From Paraburkholderia fynbosensis (GTDB lineage Bacteria; Pseudomonadota; Gammaproteobacteria; Burkholderiales; Burkholderiaceae), in NCBI RefSeq assembly GCF_902859935.1, contig NZ_CADIKI010000013.1, forward strand, positions 62,001-126,000: a stretch of DNA of 64,000 nt. Reading direction: 5' to 3'. Both the position numbers and the translations under genes were made by a program. Below, in pieces: positions 45,586 to 54,620 of this stretch (position 1 is its first letter; every line of letters starts with the position of its first letter). The notes beneath the pieces are model-generated. The model saw only the letters and a list, made by a program, of their open reading frames with translations. It was not told the origin of the DNA and searched no databases.

Positions 45586-46008
45586 CTAGGCTCTCCAGTA
45601 TGTCAACGTATAGTAATGCTTGCCGGCTTCGCGGCGGATGAGCAATTGGCCCCGAATTCCGGCTAACTCACCGGTTCCGGAGCCCGGCACGATGCCGATA
45701 CGCAACTCCTCGCCTCCCGCGTCCATTTCTCCGAGGTGGGCTAGCGCGAATCCGCCAGTTTTACCGTCCAGCGTACCGTCAAAAGATTCGAGCGCGACGT
45801 AAGTTGCCTCACCCTGTTGCGGCTGCCCGGCGCTCAGCATTTCCCCCTGTGCCCGGCCGTTTAAACCGCCGCGGTACGCTTTCTCGAGAGCATGGCGGCC
45901 TATGGCTGAGGCGTTCGCCGGAACGGCGATCATATGGGGTGGCGCGATTTTCACGTCAAATTCGCCGGTGGCAACAAACGAATGTTTGTCTGATTGAGCA
46001 GTGCTCAC
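45586..46008 (-). CDS. DUF3224 domain protein
   Basis: 140 aa. GTG 46008 is preferred because GGGAGG lies five bases upstream; the frame is open a few codons further. The family pattern includes ATGEFDVKIAPPHM, GRHALEKAYRGGLNGRAQGE, ALESFDGTLDGKTGGFALAH and IVPGSGTGELAGIRGQLLIR. This is the DUF3224 beta-barrel fold, related to allene oxide cyclase-like barrels. No enzymatic function is established. It stands alone. Confidence 0.82.
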   Translation of the reverse strand: MSTAQSDKHSFVATGEFDVKIAPPHMIAVPANASAIGRHALEKAYRGGLNGRAQGEMLSAGQPQQGEATYVALESFDGTLDGKTGGFALAHLGEMDAGGEELRIGIVPGSGTGELAGIRGQLLIRREAGKHYYTLTYWRA

Positions 46009-46336
46009 GGGACCTCCCACAAGAAAATTGCGACGATCGACGAGGCTGCTCTCACGTCGCTAACAAAAACATGCTCCCACAGATAGTAACGGCCCTTGCT
46101 CCGGGGAAGCGGCTTTCACGACACGCTGCTCGTCACCGATCCCGCGTCGTCTGCCACGCCTTGGACTTTGAACCAAGCAAGTTTGGCGCGTATGCCGGAA
46201 ATAGGGAAAGGCCCGAGGTGAGTTGCACAAATCCATAGACTGCCCTACCAAGGGTGCGTGCCTTTTTTAGGATCGGCAGATTCCCGTCAATGCAACTGCG
46301 GTCCCGACCAGCGAAACGATCACGCGGAGAACCAAT
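46009..46336. other. Intergenic region, nothing recognised
   Basis: About 330 bases between the divergent DUF3224 gene and the interrupted FkbM gene, with lower GC than the surroundings. GGAGA at 46326-46330 is the ribosome site of the following ATG 46337. Confidence 0.35.
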
Positions 46337-47146
46337 ATGCACGAGCTAGTAAGGTCCACCCTGAAGGACATGTTGCCCCCAGGGCTCGTGCGATTGCTGC
46401 GACCCAAAAACCGGTCTCCCGATGCTTGGGGAGCCGCTTGATACGGTCTGCACGGGTTGAGGCTTCCTGGCGGAAGGCGCTTCAATTTCCGGCCTTCAAT
46501 ACCGGACCGAACGGTGTGCAAGCAGATTTTTTTTCGACGAGTCTATGCAACGGATCAACTTAGCCGGGCGCAGGAGATAGCCGACTTTTATCGCGCCTGT
46601 GCGGATCCGATCATCGTCGACGCCGGGGCCAACATCGGGGCCAGTGCGGTTTGGTTTGCGCTCACGTATCCGAAAGCAAAGATTCTGGCAATTGAGCCGG
46701 ACGTATCGAACTACGAACTCCTCAAGAGTAACTCGAGCGCCTTCCCATCTGTAGTGCCGCTGAACGCCGCCATTGCAGCGACCAGCGGTACGCTTTATCT
46801 GGACGATCCGGGACGAGGCGCCTGCGGATATCGTACGGGTGAGCAGCCCACCGATCACTCGTACGCCGTTGAAGCGATGACGCTGGAACAGGTGATAGCG
46901 AAATCGAGCGGAACGCCATTCATCCTGAAGATTGACATCGAGGGCGCAGAGTCGGACCTCTTTTCACGTCACTCCGAGGAGTTAAACAGATTTCCGCTGG
47001 TGATCATTGAACTGCATGACTGGATGCTTCCACGGAAATCGAACAGTCGGAACTTCCTGAAGTGGCATGTCGAAATGCAGCGTGATTTCGTATACGCCGG
47101 CGAGAACGTTTTTTCGATTTCCAATACGATCCGGCCAGTGATTTGA
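46337..47146 (+). pseudogene. FkbM-family methyltransferase interrupted by in-frame TGA
   Basis: From ATG 46337 (GGAGA at 46326-46330) the frame reads MHELVRSTLKDMLPPGLVRL, LRPKNRSPDAWGAA, then TGA at 46439-46441, and continues in the same frame with YGLHGLRLPGGRRFNFRP. Next comes the SAM site IIVDAGANIGASAVWF, followed by AIEPDVSNYELLKSN and FILKIDIEGAE to the stop at 47146. The amino acids on either side of the TGA join as expected for the family, which often has an Arg here, so one CGA-to-TGA change would explain it. A shorter product from TTG 46457 keeps the SAM-binding domain and may be active. Confidence 0.7.
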
Positions 47147-47294
47147 CGCCAAGTGTCGTCGGCCATTAGTACGCTTCGCTGACCAGCAGTCGATCATCCG
47201 GCTGCGTTGAAAGGCAGCCGTCGATTCGTGCAGGAGAGTCCCGAATCTTGAGTGTGCCTGCTGCTAGCGGAGAATCGGTTTCGCGATGGCAGGC

Positions 47295-49667
47295 CTAGCG
47301 GCGCAGCGTTGGCAACAAACCGGCCAGCCACGTACCGTTCGCGCTGAAATCCCACGTCGGGCCGAAGCTCGCCGGGTCTCTGAATTGTGCTTCCGTGAGT
47401 CCGCTCGAGGCGGCCACCGCCGTGCCCGAGCCGACGCCCGCCTGCGCTCCTGACGTCTCGCTGTTCCAGAACACGTTCGCGGCAATCGAGCCGCTGTTCG
47501 TGCCCGCGATGCCGCCCGTCGTCGAGTTCCCGCCCACCGGGAGATGCGCCCAGGCATACGACTCGCCGATGGAGCCGGTATTGCTGCCAACCAGTCCTCC
47601 GACGGTCGTCGCGCCGCCGCTCAGACGTTCCCACGCATACGATCGGGAGATCGCGCCGTTGTTCGTACCGACGAGGCCGCCGACTGTGCTTTGCGCACCG
47701 GCTGTCACCGAGCCGAGCGTATAAGACTTGTCGATGGAACCATCGTTGACGCCGACGAGCCCGCCTATCTGACCCGCGCCATGGATGCTCACACCAGCCG
47801 ACGACTGCTCGATGCGTCCAAAGTTTTCGCCGACTAGCCCGCCGACCGCCGTGCTTGTGTTGCCGATGGAATTGATGGTGCCTGTTGCGCCGACATTGAC
47901 CATGTACCCCCAGTTAATCCCGGCTAGCAGTCCGACCGGTGCTCCCGAGGAGGTTGCCGTGCTATCCGCGAGCGTGAAATTTCGCACGACGCCGGTTTTG
48001 CCGATTGCGCCAAAGAATCCGGTATCGGCCGCAAGAGTCAAATCCCCAGGGAGATGCCCCATGCCGTCGAACTGCCCGGTGAACGGGTTCGCTGCGGTGC
48101 CGATGCCGCTGAAAGTCGGCGCAGCCGCGAATCCCAGCCCTCCGCCGCCCAATGCGTAATTGCCAGCGAGGTTGTTATTCACCGCGATCAGGTCTGCCAT
48201 GGAGTTGACAAGCTGATAAGCCGTGAACTGCGTGACGAGCCCGCTGAACGGCGCCGGACTCCAGGATGTGTTGGTGCGGACATCGCCACGCGTGTAGCTG
48301 CCGTTCCTGTCGTAAAGCGCCACGACGATGCCCGCACTACGTGACCAGTCGATCATGCCGAGATTGACCACGCTGCCGCCGTTGTCAAATCCGTGGGTAT
48401 CGGCGGACAGGTTCAGAGAGCCAGTGCCCGTATTGGCGATGTCCGCATGCGGTGCGATAGTCAGCGAGTGCGCGGCATTGAGCGTCAGTGACGCTGGCCC
48501 ATGCCAGCGCACGCTCGACTCGACCGCGATGTCGCCCTCGCCGTTCGCACCATATTTGCCGTCGGCGCCGATCGCTTCCACGGTGATGGATGCGCCACGG
48601 CTCAGACTTGCGGCGAACGTGCTGGTCGTGCTGGCATCGGCGGTGAAATCGCCGCTGGTGATATTCCACGCCTTCGCCCGAACGTCTGCGCCACCGACCT
48701 TGACGCTCCCGGCGGACATATCAACGGTGCCGCCGCTGCCGTCCGCATTGCGCGCACCGATGCGCGCCCCGCTCGCATCGACATTGCCGGTGACGCGGTT
48801 GCCGGCCTGATCGAACGTGCTCGCGACGAGCCACACGTGGCCGTCGCGCGTCGCGGTGCCGGTGGCCCGCAGCGCGGCCGAACGGCCCGCGAGCGCGAAG
48901 ATATTGCCGTCGGCCGCCTGCAGGTTGATCAGCGCCGCCTGCACGGTGCCTGTGTTCGTCACTGTGCCGCCGCTTCCTATCCTCACGAAGACTTGCTGAT
49001 ACTTGCCATCCAATAACGACACGGTACGCCCCACGGCAAGTTCGGCATTGCCGTTCGGCGCATCGATTTTCCCTGCGTTCATGACCTGGTTGGCCGATAT
49101 GAGAAACACGTCCCCGCCCGACGAGCCGATCTTGCCGAGATTGACCACATTCGCCGTGGAACTGCCTGTGTACAACGCTCCAACGTATGCAGGGGGATTG
49201 AGAAAATCGCTGTTGGAGACATCCAGTGTCGAAGCGACGAAGCGCGTGCCCGTCGACACCACGCCGCGTGGTCCGATGAGCACGCCATTCGGATTGACCA
49301 GATAGATGCTGCCAGTGCCCGTCAGGGAGCCATAGATTGCGGAGAGATCTTTACCGGTCACGCGATTGAGTGTGGCGCCCGTGCCGTTGTCGATCGACAC
49401 CTTCTGGCCCGCTCCGATCGAAAAGCTGTTCCACTCGATGATGCCCCGCGGGTCAGTTTGCGTGATGCTCAGGTTCGCACCATGCTGAGCGATGCTTCCC
49501 GAGCCGGCGACATAATGGCCGCCTTGTGGCAGGACGCCCGCCGCGAAGCTCGACTGGCCGGCGAAAAGCCCTGTCAGCGAGAGGCCTATAACGAGCCACG
49601 TATTTTGGATCGGGCGACGGCGGCGGGTTGCGCGCTCGACGCGCACCGATCTGGCAGCATGGCTCAT
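47295..49667 (-). CDS. Two-partner-secretion exoprotein (TpsA, haemagglutinin N-terminal domain, GLUG repeats)
   Basis: 790 aa. A signal peptide (TWLVIGLSLTGLFAGQSSFA) is followed by the TPS domain (LPQGGHYVAGSGSIAQHGAN, then IEWNSFSIGAGQKVSIDN, TGTGSIYLVNPNGVLIGPRG with the NPNG motif). The middle is beta-helical. From about residue 610 five GLUG-type repeats appear (GGLVGENFGRIEQSSAG, GGLVGVNDGSIDKSYTLG, GGLVGTNNGAISRSYAWE, GGLVGSNTGSIGESYAWA, GGIAGTNSGSIAANVFWN). It would be exported by a TpsB pore, but no TpsB gene is in the window. It may act as an adhesin or be a short relative of cell-surface exoproteins. Confidence 0.88.
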   Translation of the reverse strand: MSHAARSVRVERATRRRRPIQNTWLVIGLSLTGLFAGQSSFAAGVLPQGGHYVAGSGSIAQHGANLSITQTDPRGIIEWNSFSIGAGQKVSIDNGTGATLNRVTGKDLSAIYGSLTGTGSIYLVNPNGVLIGPRGVVSTGTRFVASTLDVSNSDFLNPPAYVGALYTGSSTANVVNLGKIGSSGGDVFLISANQVMNAGKIDAPNGNAELAVGRTVSLLDGKYQQVFVRIGSGGTVTNTGTVQAALINLQAADGNIFALAGRSAALRATGTATRDGHVWLVASTFDQAGNRVTGNVDASGARIGARNADGSGGTVDMSAGSVKVGGADVRAKAWNITSGDFTADASTTSTFAASLSRGASITVEAIGADGKYGANGEGDIAVESSVRWHGPASLTLNAAHSLTIAPHADIANTGTGSLNLSADTHGFDNGGSVVNLGMIDWSRSAGIVVALYDRNGSYTRGDVRTNTSWSPAPFSGLVTQFTAYQLVNSMADLIAVNNNLAGNYALGGGGLGFAAAPTFSGIGTAANPFTGQFDGMGHLPGDLTLAADTGFFGAIGKTGVVRNFTLADSTATSSGAPVGLLAGINWGYMVNVGATGTINSIGNTSTAVGGLVGENFGRIEQSSAGVSIHGAGQIGGLVGVNDGSIDKSYTLGSVTAGAQSTVGGLVGTNNGAISRSYAWERLSGGATTVGGLVGSNTGSIGESYAWAHLPVGGNSTTGGIAGTNSGSIAANVFWNSETSGAQAGVGSGTAVAASSGLTEAQFRDPASFGPTWDFSANGTWLAGLLPTLRR

Positions 49668-50052
49668 AAATCACCTTTCTGCGTAAGTGCAAATGATGGG
49701 CCAACATATGCGAGGCTAACCGGGACCGACCGCGTGCGCCCGTGTATGAAAAGTATCACGCGGCGATGTCGAGATGCGTCTAAACCTAGACGTATTGAGA
49801 CCAAACACAAGCGGCCCCAAGAGCCGGCCGGCCGTTTTGCGAGGCACGTCGAAGCGTTCGACCGCCTTTGGCCGCTGCCGCCGGTTGCGCATTTTCAAGA
49901 GCTGGAGGTTGCTTCCTTGAACGCTTGTTTACTGTGCGGTAACGCACACTCCGAGGCTTCCTTTATTTAAAGCTCATGGCAGCAACGCTGGGAACGGTCA
50001 CGCCCCCGTCGCGCCCTGCCGCGCCGCGTTGAATGCCGCGTCGTTGTTGCCG
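49668..50052. promoter_or_regulatory. Intergenic upstream of tpsA-like gene
   Basis: About 385 bases on the promoter side of the exoprotein gene. No clear gene or repeat is seen. The plus-strand frame across 49458-49970 is antisense to the exoprotein gene and not protein-like. Confidence 0.35.
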
Positions 50053-50352
50053 CTATCCACTGCGCCGGGACTTGCGACGAGCGTCGAAGGCGTGCGACAT
50101 CCCCGCGTCGGTCGGCTTGCCGATGACGCAAAGCACCAGCAATTGGTGGATGTGCGTGTTTGAATTGAAAACCTGAAAGCCGCCGAATTTCAGATCGTTG
50201 TTGCTTCGCTTGAAGTCGTATCCGAACTCGAGCAACTGCGTCTTGTCGGTGATCGTCGTCGACAAACGCAGACCGTCGCGGAAACTGAGCTGCACGGAAA
50301 TGCCGGTTTGACCATCAGCGTCGCGCAGACGTGCCGTGCTCTGCACGTACAT
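50053..50352 (-). CDS. Hypothetical protein, 99 aa, possibly the tail of a decayed gene
   Basis: Read from ATG 50352 (MYVQSTARLRDADGQTGISV then LSFRDGLRLSTTITDKTQLL and EFGYDFKRSNNDLKFGGFQV). The sequence is protein-like and beta-rich. The frame stays open upstream to 50418, but that part runs through a hairpin at 50357-50376, and there is no good ribosome site. It may be the last part of a larger gene lost by deletion. No family is recognised. Confidence 0.35.
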   Translation of the reverse strand: MYVQSTARLRDADGQTGISVQLSFRDGLRLSTTITDKTQLLEFGYDFKRSNNDLKFGGFQVFNSNTHIHQLLVLCVIGKPTDAGMSHAFDARRKSRRSG

Positions 50353-50356
50353 GAAA

Positions 50357-50376
50357 CCGCCTGATTTTCCAGGCGG
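50357..50376. terminator. Hairpin downstream of the peroxidase gene
   Basis: CCGCCTG/CAGGCGG with a six-base loop; on the minus strand it is followed by TTTC. It lies about 90 bases after the diheme peroxidase stop, so it may end that transcript, weakly. Confidence 0.5.
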
Positions 50377-50465
50377 CTCATCAAGAAACATGGCGGGCGC
50401 CGACTGCCAGAACCACAACGGTCCCGCGGCGGCCGGCCTCCGTCCCGGGCATCAAGCTTCTTCAG

Positions 50466-51737
50466 TCAATGCGTCGCGGTACTCCGCACCATCTGCGCAT
50501 CGCTATCGTTCAAGGTCTTGAGAAATGCGATTACGTCACGAATATCGCCTTCCGACCAAACCGGCTTGCCGCCCTTGTGATTCGTCATCGGCGCATTGAG
50601 ATGGTCGACGTTCCTCTGGTACTTCACTGGCAGGTCGTCAAACTGCTGCTTGCCGCCCGCATGCGGATACCACTTTTGCGGATTGGTGTCCCGTTGCACA
50701 TAGAAGCGCAAGGAGTCTTCCAGCGTATGGAAGCGGCCGTTGTGAAAGAACGCCCGGCGCGTCGCGACGTTGCGCAGCGTAGGGGTCCTGAACATACCGC
50801 AATACCAGTCGGTGTCGGTCTTGTCGGTCCGGATCGGGCCGCACAGTCCCATGTCGTAGTACTTCGGATCCGAGTTCGCCGGGATCTCCGGATTGCGCGG
50901 CACGCCTAGCGTCTGAAAGTTGTAGTCGGTGAACGTCGGGTGCGCACCGGCAGCGCCCTTTTCGACCAGGTGGCAGGATGCGCAGTTACCGCGATCAGGG
51001 TCATTGAAAAGCGCAAAGCCACGCGCTTCCTGAGTGCTGAACTGCGCTTTACCGTCCAGTACCTTGTCGAACTTGCTGTCGAACGGCTGGAAGCTGGGAT
51101 CGTCGAACTGGAAGCGCTCGAGCGCCTTGCCCAATGCGGCGAGCGCATCGGCCGGGCGCGAGAAGATATCCCGGCCGAACACTGCGCTAAACCGCGCGGC
51201 ATAAGCACTCCTGCTCAATTTAGCCGTAACGTCGGCGGCATCCGTATTGGCCATCTCGTTGGGGTTCAACAGCGGGAAGGCGGCCTGGGCGGCCGGGCTG
51301 TCGAAGCGCCCGTCCCAGGTGTAACCGCCAGACGGCATGTTGTCGCCGTCCTCGAGACGTTCCTTGAAGCTGCTCGCGTACGTATGCGTCCAGATCGGCA
51401 CCCGGCGCAGATAGCGTAACGAAGGCGTCGCGCGTGTGCCGGCGTGCGTCATATCGATGCCGCCCAGTTGCACGGCGAGGCCGTTGGGCGGACCGTAGGC
51501 ATTCGAGGGGCTGTGACAGCTCGCGCACGACTGTTTGCCGGAAGCCGACAGCGACGGATCGAAAAAGGCCAGCTTGCCGATCTCGGCCATATCCTTGTTG
51601 GATGGCGCCGCGGAAACCGTAGTGACGGCGGGGGCGCCGAAGGCTTCTTCCTGACGGCCGCATGCCGTCAGGAAGAGACTTGAAATTAAAAAAAGGGCCG
51701 CCCCCCGGACGGTCCCTTTAGTACAGAGAAAAAGCAT
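50466..51737 (-). CDS. Diheme cytochrome c peroxidase/MauG-family lipoprotein
   Basis: 423 aa. Two haem c motifs are present, CASCH at residues 71-75 and CASCH at 252-256. The pattern GKLAFFDPSLSASGKQSCAS and TPTLRNVATRRAFFHNGRF is typical of the CcpA/MauG superfamily. The N-terminus has a hydrophobic stretch and a lipobox ending at Cys26 (LFLTACG), so it is probably anchored in the outer or inner membrane facing the periplasm. It follows the phosphoesterase by six bases and has no ribosome site. An intrinsic terminator lies inside its first 16 codons, so translation may depend on coupling. Confidence 0.88.
   Translation of the reverse strand: MLFLCTKGTVRGAALFLISSLFLTACGRQEEAFGAPAVTTVSAAPSNKDMAEIGKLAFFDPSLSASGKQSCASCHSPSNAYGPPNGLAVQLGGIDMTHAGTRATPSLRYLRRVPIWTHTYASSFKERLEDGDNMPSGGYTWDGRFDSPAAQAAFPLLNPNEMANTDAADVTAKLSRSAYAARFSAVFGRDIFSRPADALAALGKALERFQFDDPSFQPFDSKFDKVLDGKAQFSTQEARGFALFNDPDRGNCASCHLVEKGAAGAHPTFTDYNFQTLGVPRNPEIPANSDPKYYDMGLCGPIRTDKTDTDWYCGMFRTPTLRNVATRRAFFHNGRFHTLEDSLRFYVQRDTNPQKWYPHAGGKQQFDDLPVKYQRNVDHLNAPMTNHKGGKPVWSEGDIRDVIAFLKTLNDSDAQMVRSTATH
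51685..51719 (-). terminator. Intrinsic terminator inside the peroxidase signal-peptide codons
   Basis: Minus-strand stem AAAGGG-A-CCG pairing with CGG-CCCTTT (51719-51692) around TCCGGGGGG, followed by seven T (51691-51685). It starts 25 bases after the phosphoesterase stop and covers codons 7-18 of the diheme peroxidase gene. Its structure is that of a good Rho-independent terminator. Confidence 0.8.
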
Positions 51738-51743
51738 CTATGT

Positions 51744-53645
51744 TTATTGGTTGAAGATGTCGGAACCGAAAGTCGCGAGGTTCGCATCGTCCGCATAACC
51801 CAGATACTCAGGAATACCGAAACGGTTTTCCAGGCTCTTGAGCAGCGAATAGTGGTTGTAACCCGTATCGGAAGTGGTGCCCGCCTTGATGAACGGCGAC
51901 AGCAGCACTGCGCCCGTGCGGTCACCGCCAACCCCGTCGTAGTGCATGCCGATCTGGATAAACTGAACGGTCGACGGAAGCAGCGCGGTGTTGATACCCA
52001 GCGTCGACGCATAGGCGATCGGCAGCGTGGACATGACCTGATCTTCAGGACGCTTGACGTTCGGACCAGTTTGTTGCGTGCAGCACGAAGCGCCCGGCAG
52101 ATTGATCGTGAGATTCATCTGCGAGTAGCTGGCGTTGAACGACGTGGTCATGGGCGAGCTGGCCGCATTCGATTCGTCGAAGTTGATGATGATCAGACCG
52201 TCCTGCTTGTAAGCCGCCGAAGCCTGGATAATCGGAACCCACTTCTTCAGGAAGGCGTCGATCGACGTCAGGCCGCCGGGCGCACCGCTCTTGCAACCCT
52301 TGCCTGCCGCACCCGTGCCGTCACCGTCGTGACCGTCATCGCACAGGTTCGGCGTGATGTACACGAAGTTCGGCGTGGTATCGATCGACTTCAGATCGTT
52401 TTCCAGGTTGTCGTCGAGATTCACGACGTGCTGGTCGCAATAGTTGATGTCGTCGATGATCGAGTGGAAGTACACGAACGGGTTGTGGCGAGTCGCGTAG
52501 GCGTCGCCCTTGACGTCGCCGGACGCGGAGCCCGCCTGGGCGGATTGCGTACCGTCGACCGCCTTCGCCGGATCCGAGCCTGCCAGCTTCGCGGTGCGGG
52601 TCGGGAAGCTGCACGACTTCGTGCCGTCGCGGTTCAGGTCATTGCCCATATCGCCCATGTAACCCTTCCAGGTGAACTTGGCGTTATCGAGCTGGTTGGC
52701 GAGCGTCTTGACGCGGGCCGGATACACGCATCCGCCGCCGGCGTGACCGTTCGCATCCGTACCGGCCTTGAGGACCTTTGGATTGCTGCTGTCGTTGCCT
52801 GCGTCGACGATGTCGGACCATACGCTGAAGCAGTCGGTCTCGGTATCGACCGTCGAAGGCTGGCCGCTCATCATCGAGATGTAGTTGTCCAGGCTGACGT
52901 GGCCGGTGCCGTAATAGTTGGTCAGCAGCGCGCCTTGTGGAGCGAGCGACTTTAGGTACGGGTCCTGGCCGCTAGTAGCCGAACCCGTGCCGAAGGATTC
53001 ATCGTAGTTCTTGTTCTCGAGCGTGATCACGAAGACGTGACGCACAGCCTTCGAACCGACCACCGTCTTGATGTAGTCGTCGCTGGCCGCCTTCACGCTG
53101 GCAAGGCTGCTGTCGCTGTTGAAGTCGCCCAGCAGCTTGTCGGCTGACACACCGCCGTATTTGGCTGCCAGCGTGTTCTTCGCGTCGCTCAGCGCCGCGC
53201 CGCCCGTCACCAGTTGAGCCAATTGCGTGGTGATGGCGCTCACCGTGCCGGTCGCGCCCTTGGGCGCGAGGAAGAACGCGCCGGAACCGAACTTGGTGCC
53301 CATGTCTTTGCCATTGGCATCGTTTTCCCGGGCGTTGGTCAAATCGGCGACCACATTCTTCCAGTTGCCGTTGTTCTTGTCGCCGATGGAGAATTTGCCC
53401 TTGGCGTCGCTCACCGTATACGGCTCGTCGCTGTCGCACTTGCCGTTGTCATTGAGGTCGAGGCAGAGCTTGGCGTTCTGGATGTAGCTGCCGAGCACCT
53501 GGCCGGAAACCTGAGGAGTCGTGTCCGGGGAGGTCATGTCATCGTTCCCGCCACAAGCGCTCAAACCAACCGCCAGGCCGATACTGGCCAATAGGGCTAA
53601 CACACTCTTCCGACCTGTCAGGTTCTTGTTCTTCGAAAAAATCAC
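51744..53645 (-). CDS. Lipoprotein phosphoesterase (PF04185-type acid phosphatase/phospholipase C family)
   Basis: 633 aa, GTG start at 53645 with GGGAG upstream. The lipoprotein signal ends in LGLSACGG (Cys about 31). Residues 40-190 form a variable extracytoplasmic region with a Ca-binding-like LCLDLNDNGKCDSDEPYTV. The phosphoesterase domain starts near residue 200 with HVFVITLENKNYDESFGTGS and contains GALLTNYYGTGHVSLDNYIS, SGQPS, ITPNLCDDGHDGDG, IINFDES and GDRTGAVLLSPFI. This alkaline-phosphatase-like superfamily cleaves phosphate esters. A possible Pho box stands 87 bases before the start, fitting a role in phosphate scavenging. Confidence 0.88.
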   Translation of the reverse strand: MIFSKNKNLTGRKSVLALLASIGLAVGLSACGGNDDMTSPDTTPQVSGQVLGSYIQNAKLCLDLNDNGKCDSDEPYTVSDAKGKFSIGDKNNGNWKNVVADLTNARENDANGKDMGTKFGSGAFFLAPKGATGTVSAITTQLAQLVTGGAALSDAKNTLAAKYGGVSADKLLGDFNSDSSLASVKAASDDYIKTVVGSKAVRHVFVITLENKNYDESFGTGSATSGQDPYLKSLAPQGALLTNYYGTGHVSLDNYISMMSGQPSTVDTETDCFSVWSDIVDAGNDSSNPKVLKAGTDANGHAGGGCVYPARVKTLANQLDNAKFTWKGYMGDMGNDLNRDGTKSCSFPTRTAKLAGSDPAKAVDGTQSAQAGSASGDVKGDAYATRHNPFVYFHSIIDDINYCDQHVVNLDDNLENDLKSIDTTPNFVYITPNLCDDGHDGDGTGAAGKGCKSGAPGGLTSIDAFLKKWVPIIQASAAYKQDGLIIINFDESNAASSPMTTSFNASYSQMNLTINLPGASCCTQQTGPNVKRPEDQVMSTLPIAYASTLGINTALLPSTVQFIQIGMHYDGVGGDRTGAVLLSPFIKAGTTSDTGYNHYSLLKSLENRFGIPEYLGYADDANLATFGSDIFNQ

Positions 53646-53731
53646 GTGGGGGCTCCCGTCGCACGCCGGGCGGGCAGCGTCTTTACGCCGGCCCGCCCGA
53701 TTGTTGGATTTATTACATCGGCGAAGGAGCT

Positions 53732-53750
53732 TAAGATAGTTATATGAAAG
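53732..53750 (-). promoter_or_regulatory. Candidate Pho box upstream of the phosphoesterase
   Basis: Minus strand CTTTCATATAACTATCTTA matches 15 of 19 positions of the PhoB consensus repeats CTGTCAT-N4-CTGTCAT. The 11-base spacing between the two half-repeats is correct. It lies 87 bases before a phosphatase-type gene, where PhoB control is expected. Confidence 0.5.
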
Positions 53751-54080
53751 TTCGGTTACGTCAGTGTAATGAACCGAGTTGGGGCGACGCGGTGAGATTC
53801 GCGCACGCTGGAAGCAGACGTCGTGAATTCGCAGCCGCTATCGCTGGCACGTTGTCGGGCTGCAGAAAATGGATCGTCGAGCGCGCCGCACGGAGATTCG
53901 GATGGCTGCTATATCGACTATCTTGTTCGCGGGAAGGTGATGGGCTTGAGGCATACGCGCCGATTTAGTGCAGATCGCCTGCGCGTATCAGTGGTAGCAG
54001 TTGGAAAGTGAAGACAACGGCAGCCGCACCTCGGTGTTCATGCACCCAAAGAAGCGCCATCAATGGCAGGCGAGACCTGC
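53751..54080. other. Intergenic region, nothing recognised
   Basis: About 330 bases upstream of the Pho box and downstream of the small gene at 54081. Several short plus-strand frames exist but lack ribosome sites and family signatures. Confidence 0.35.
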
Positions 54081-54389
54081 TTACTCCTGCTGAAAATCGG
54101 TCACGAGCGGTGTCAACGGCAAGTCCGTTGCGTGTGCCTTATCTGCTAGATGCGCCAGCGCGTGGCTCCCGTCGGCGCGCGCGGCCGCTTCGAGCGAAAA
54201 GGAGCTTTCGCTGAAGGCAATCAGTTTGAAACCGCTTCCCGCCACTCGCGGGACGGTGATACCCCAATGCCAGCCTCCCTCCTGCTCGAAAACGTGCAAT
54301 TCAGGGACGGCTGGGCGATTCGAAGCCGGCAAAGTCGGCATGTCGCTCTCCGTCATATCAAAGCAAAGCTCATGGCTGTAGACGTTCAT
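54081..54389 (-). CDS. Small hypothetical protein, 102 aa
   Basis: Starts MNVYSHELCFDMTESDMPTL. A middle beta-strand-rich segment ELHVFEQEGGWHWGITVPRV and FKLIAFSESSFSLEAAARAD read like a conserved small domain of Burkholderiaceae. Promoter-like AT-rich DNA lies just upstream (about 54390-54440). No signal peptide or membrane segment is seen, and no function can be assigned. Confidence 0.55.
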   Translation of the reverse strand: MNVYSHELCFDMTESDMPTLPASNRPAVPELHVFEQEGGWHWGITVPRVAGSGFKLIAFSESSFSLEAAARADGSHALAHLADKAHATDLPLTPLVTDFQQE

Positions 54390-54620
54390 GACCTAGTCTA
54401 TACACATATTGCTGCAATGCAATATAAACGCCGAGAAAAAAGGAAAAATTGTTTGAACGGCACGGTTCTGAAACACGCATGCCCACGACAGAGGCCGATT
54501 CGGTTTCACCCTCATGACACGAAAATTACCGACACTTTCGATGGCTCTTCGTAAGCCCATGAAGGCCGGCTTTTACGGCTACCTGACGATGTTCTCTCGA
54601 AACAATTGAAGGAGATATCC

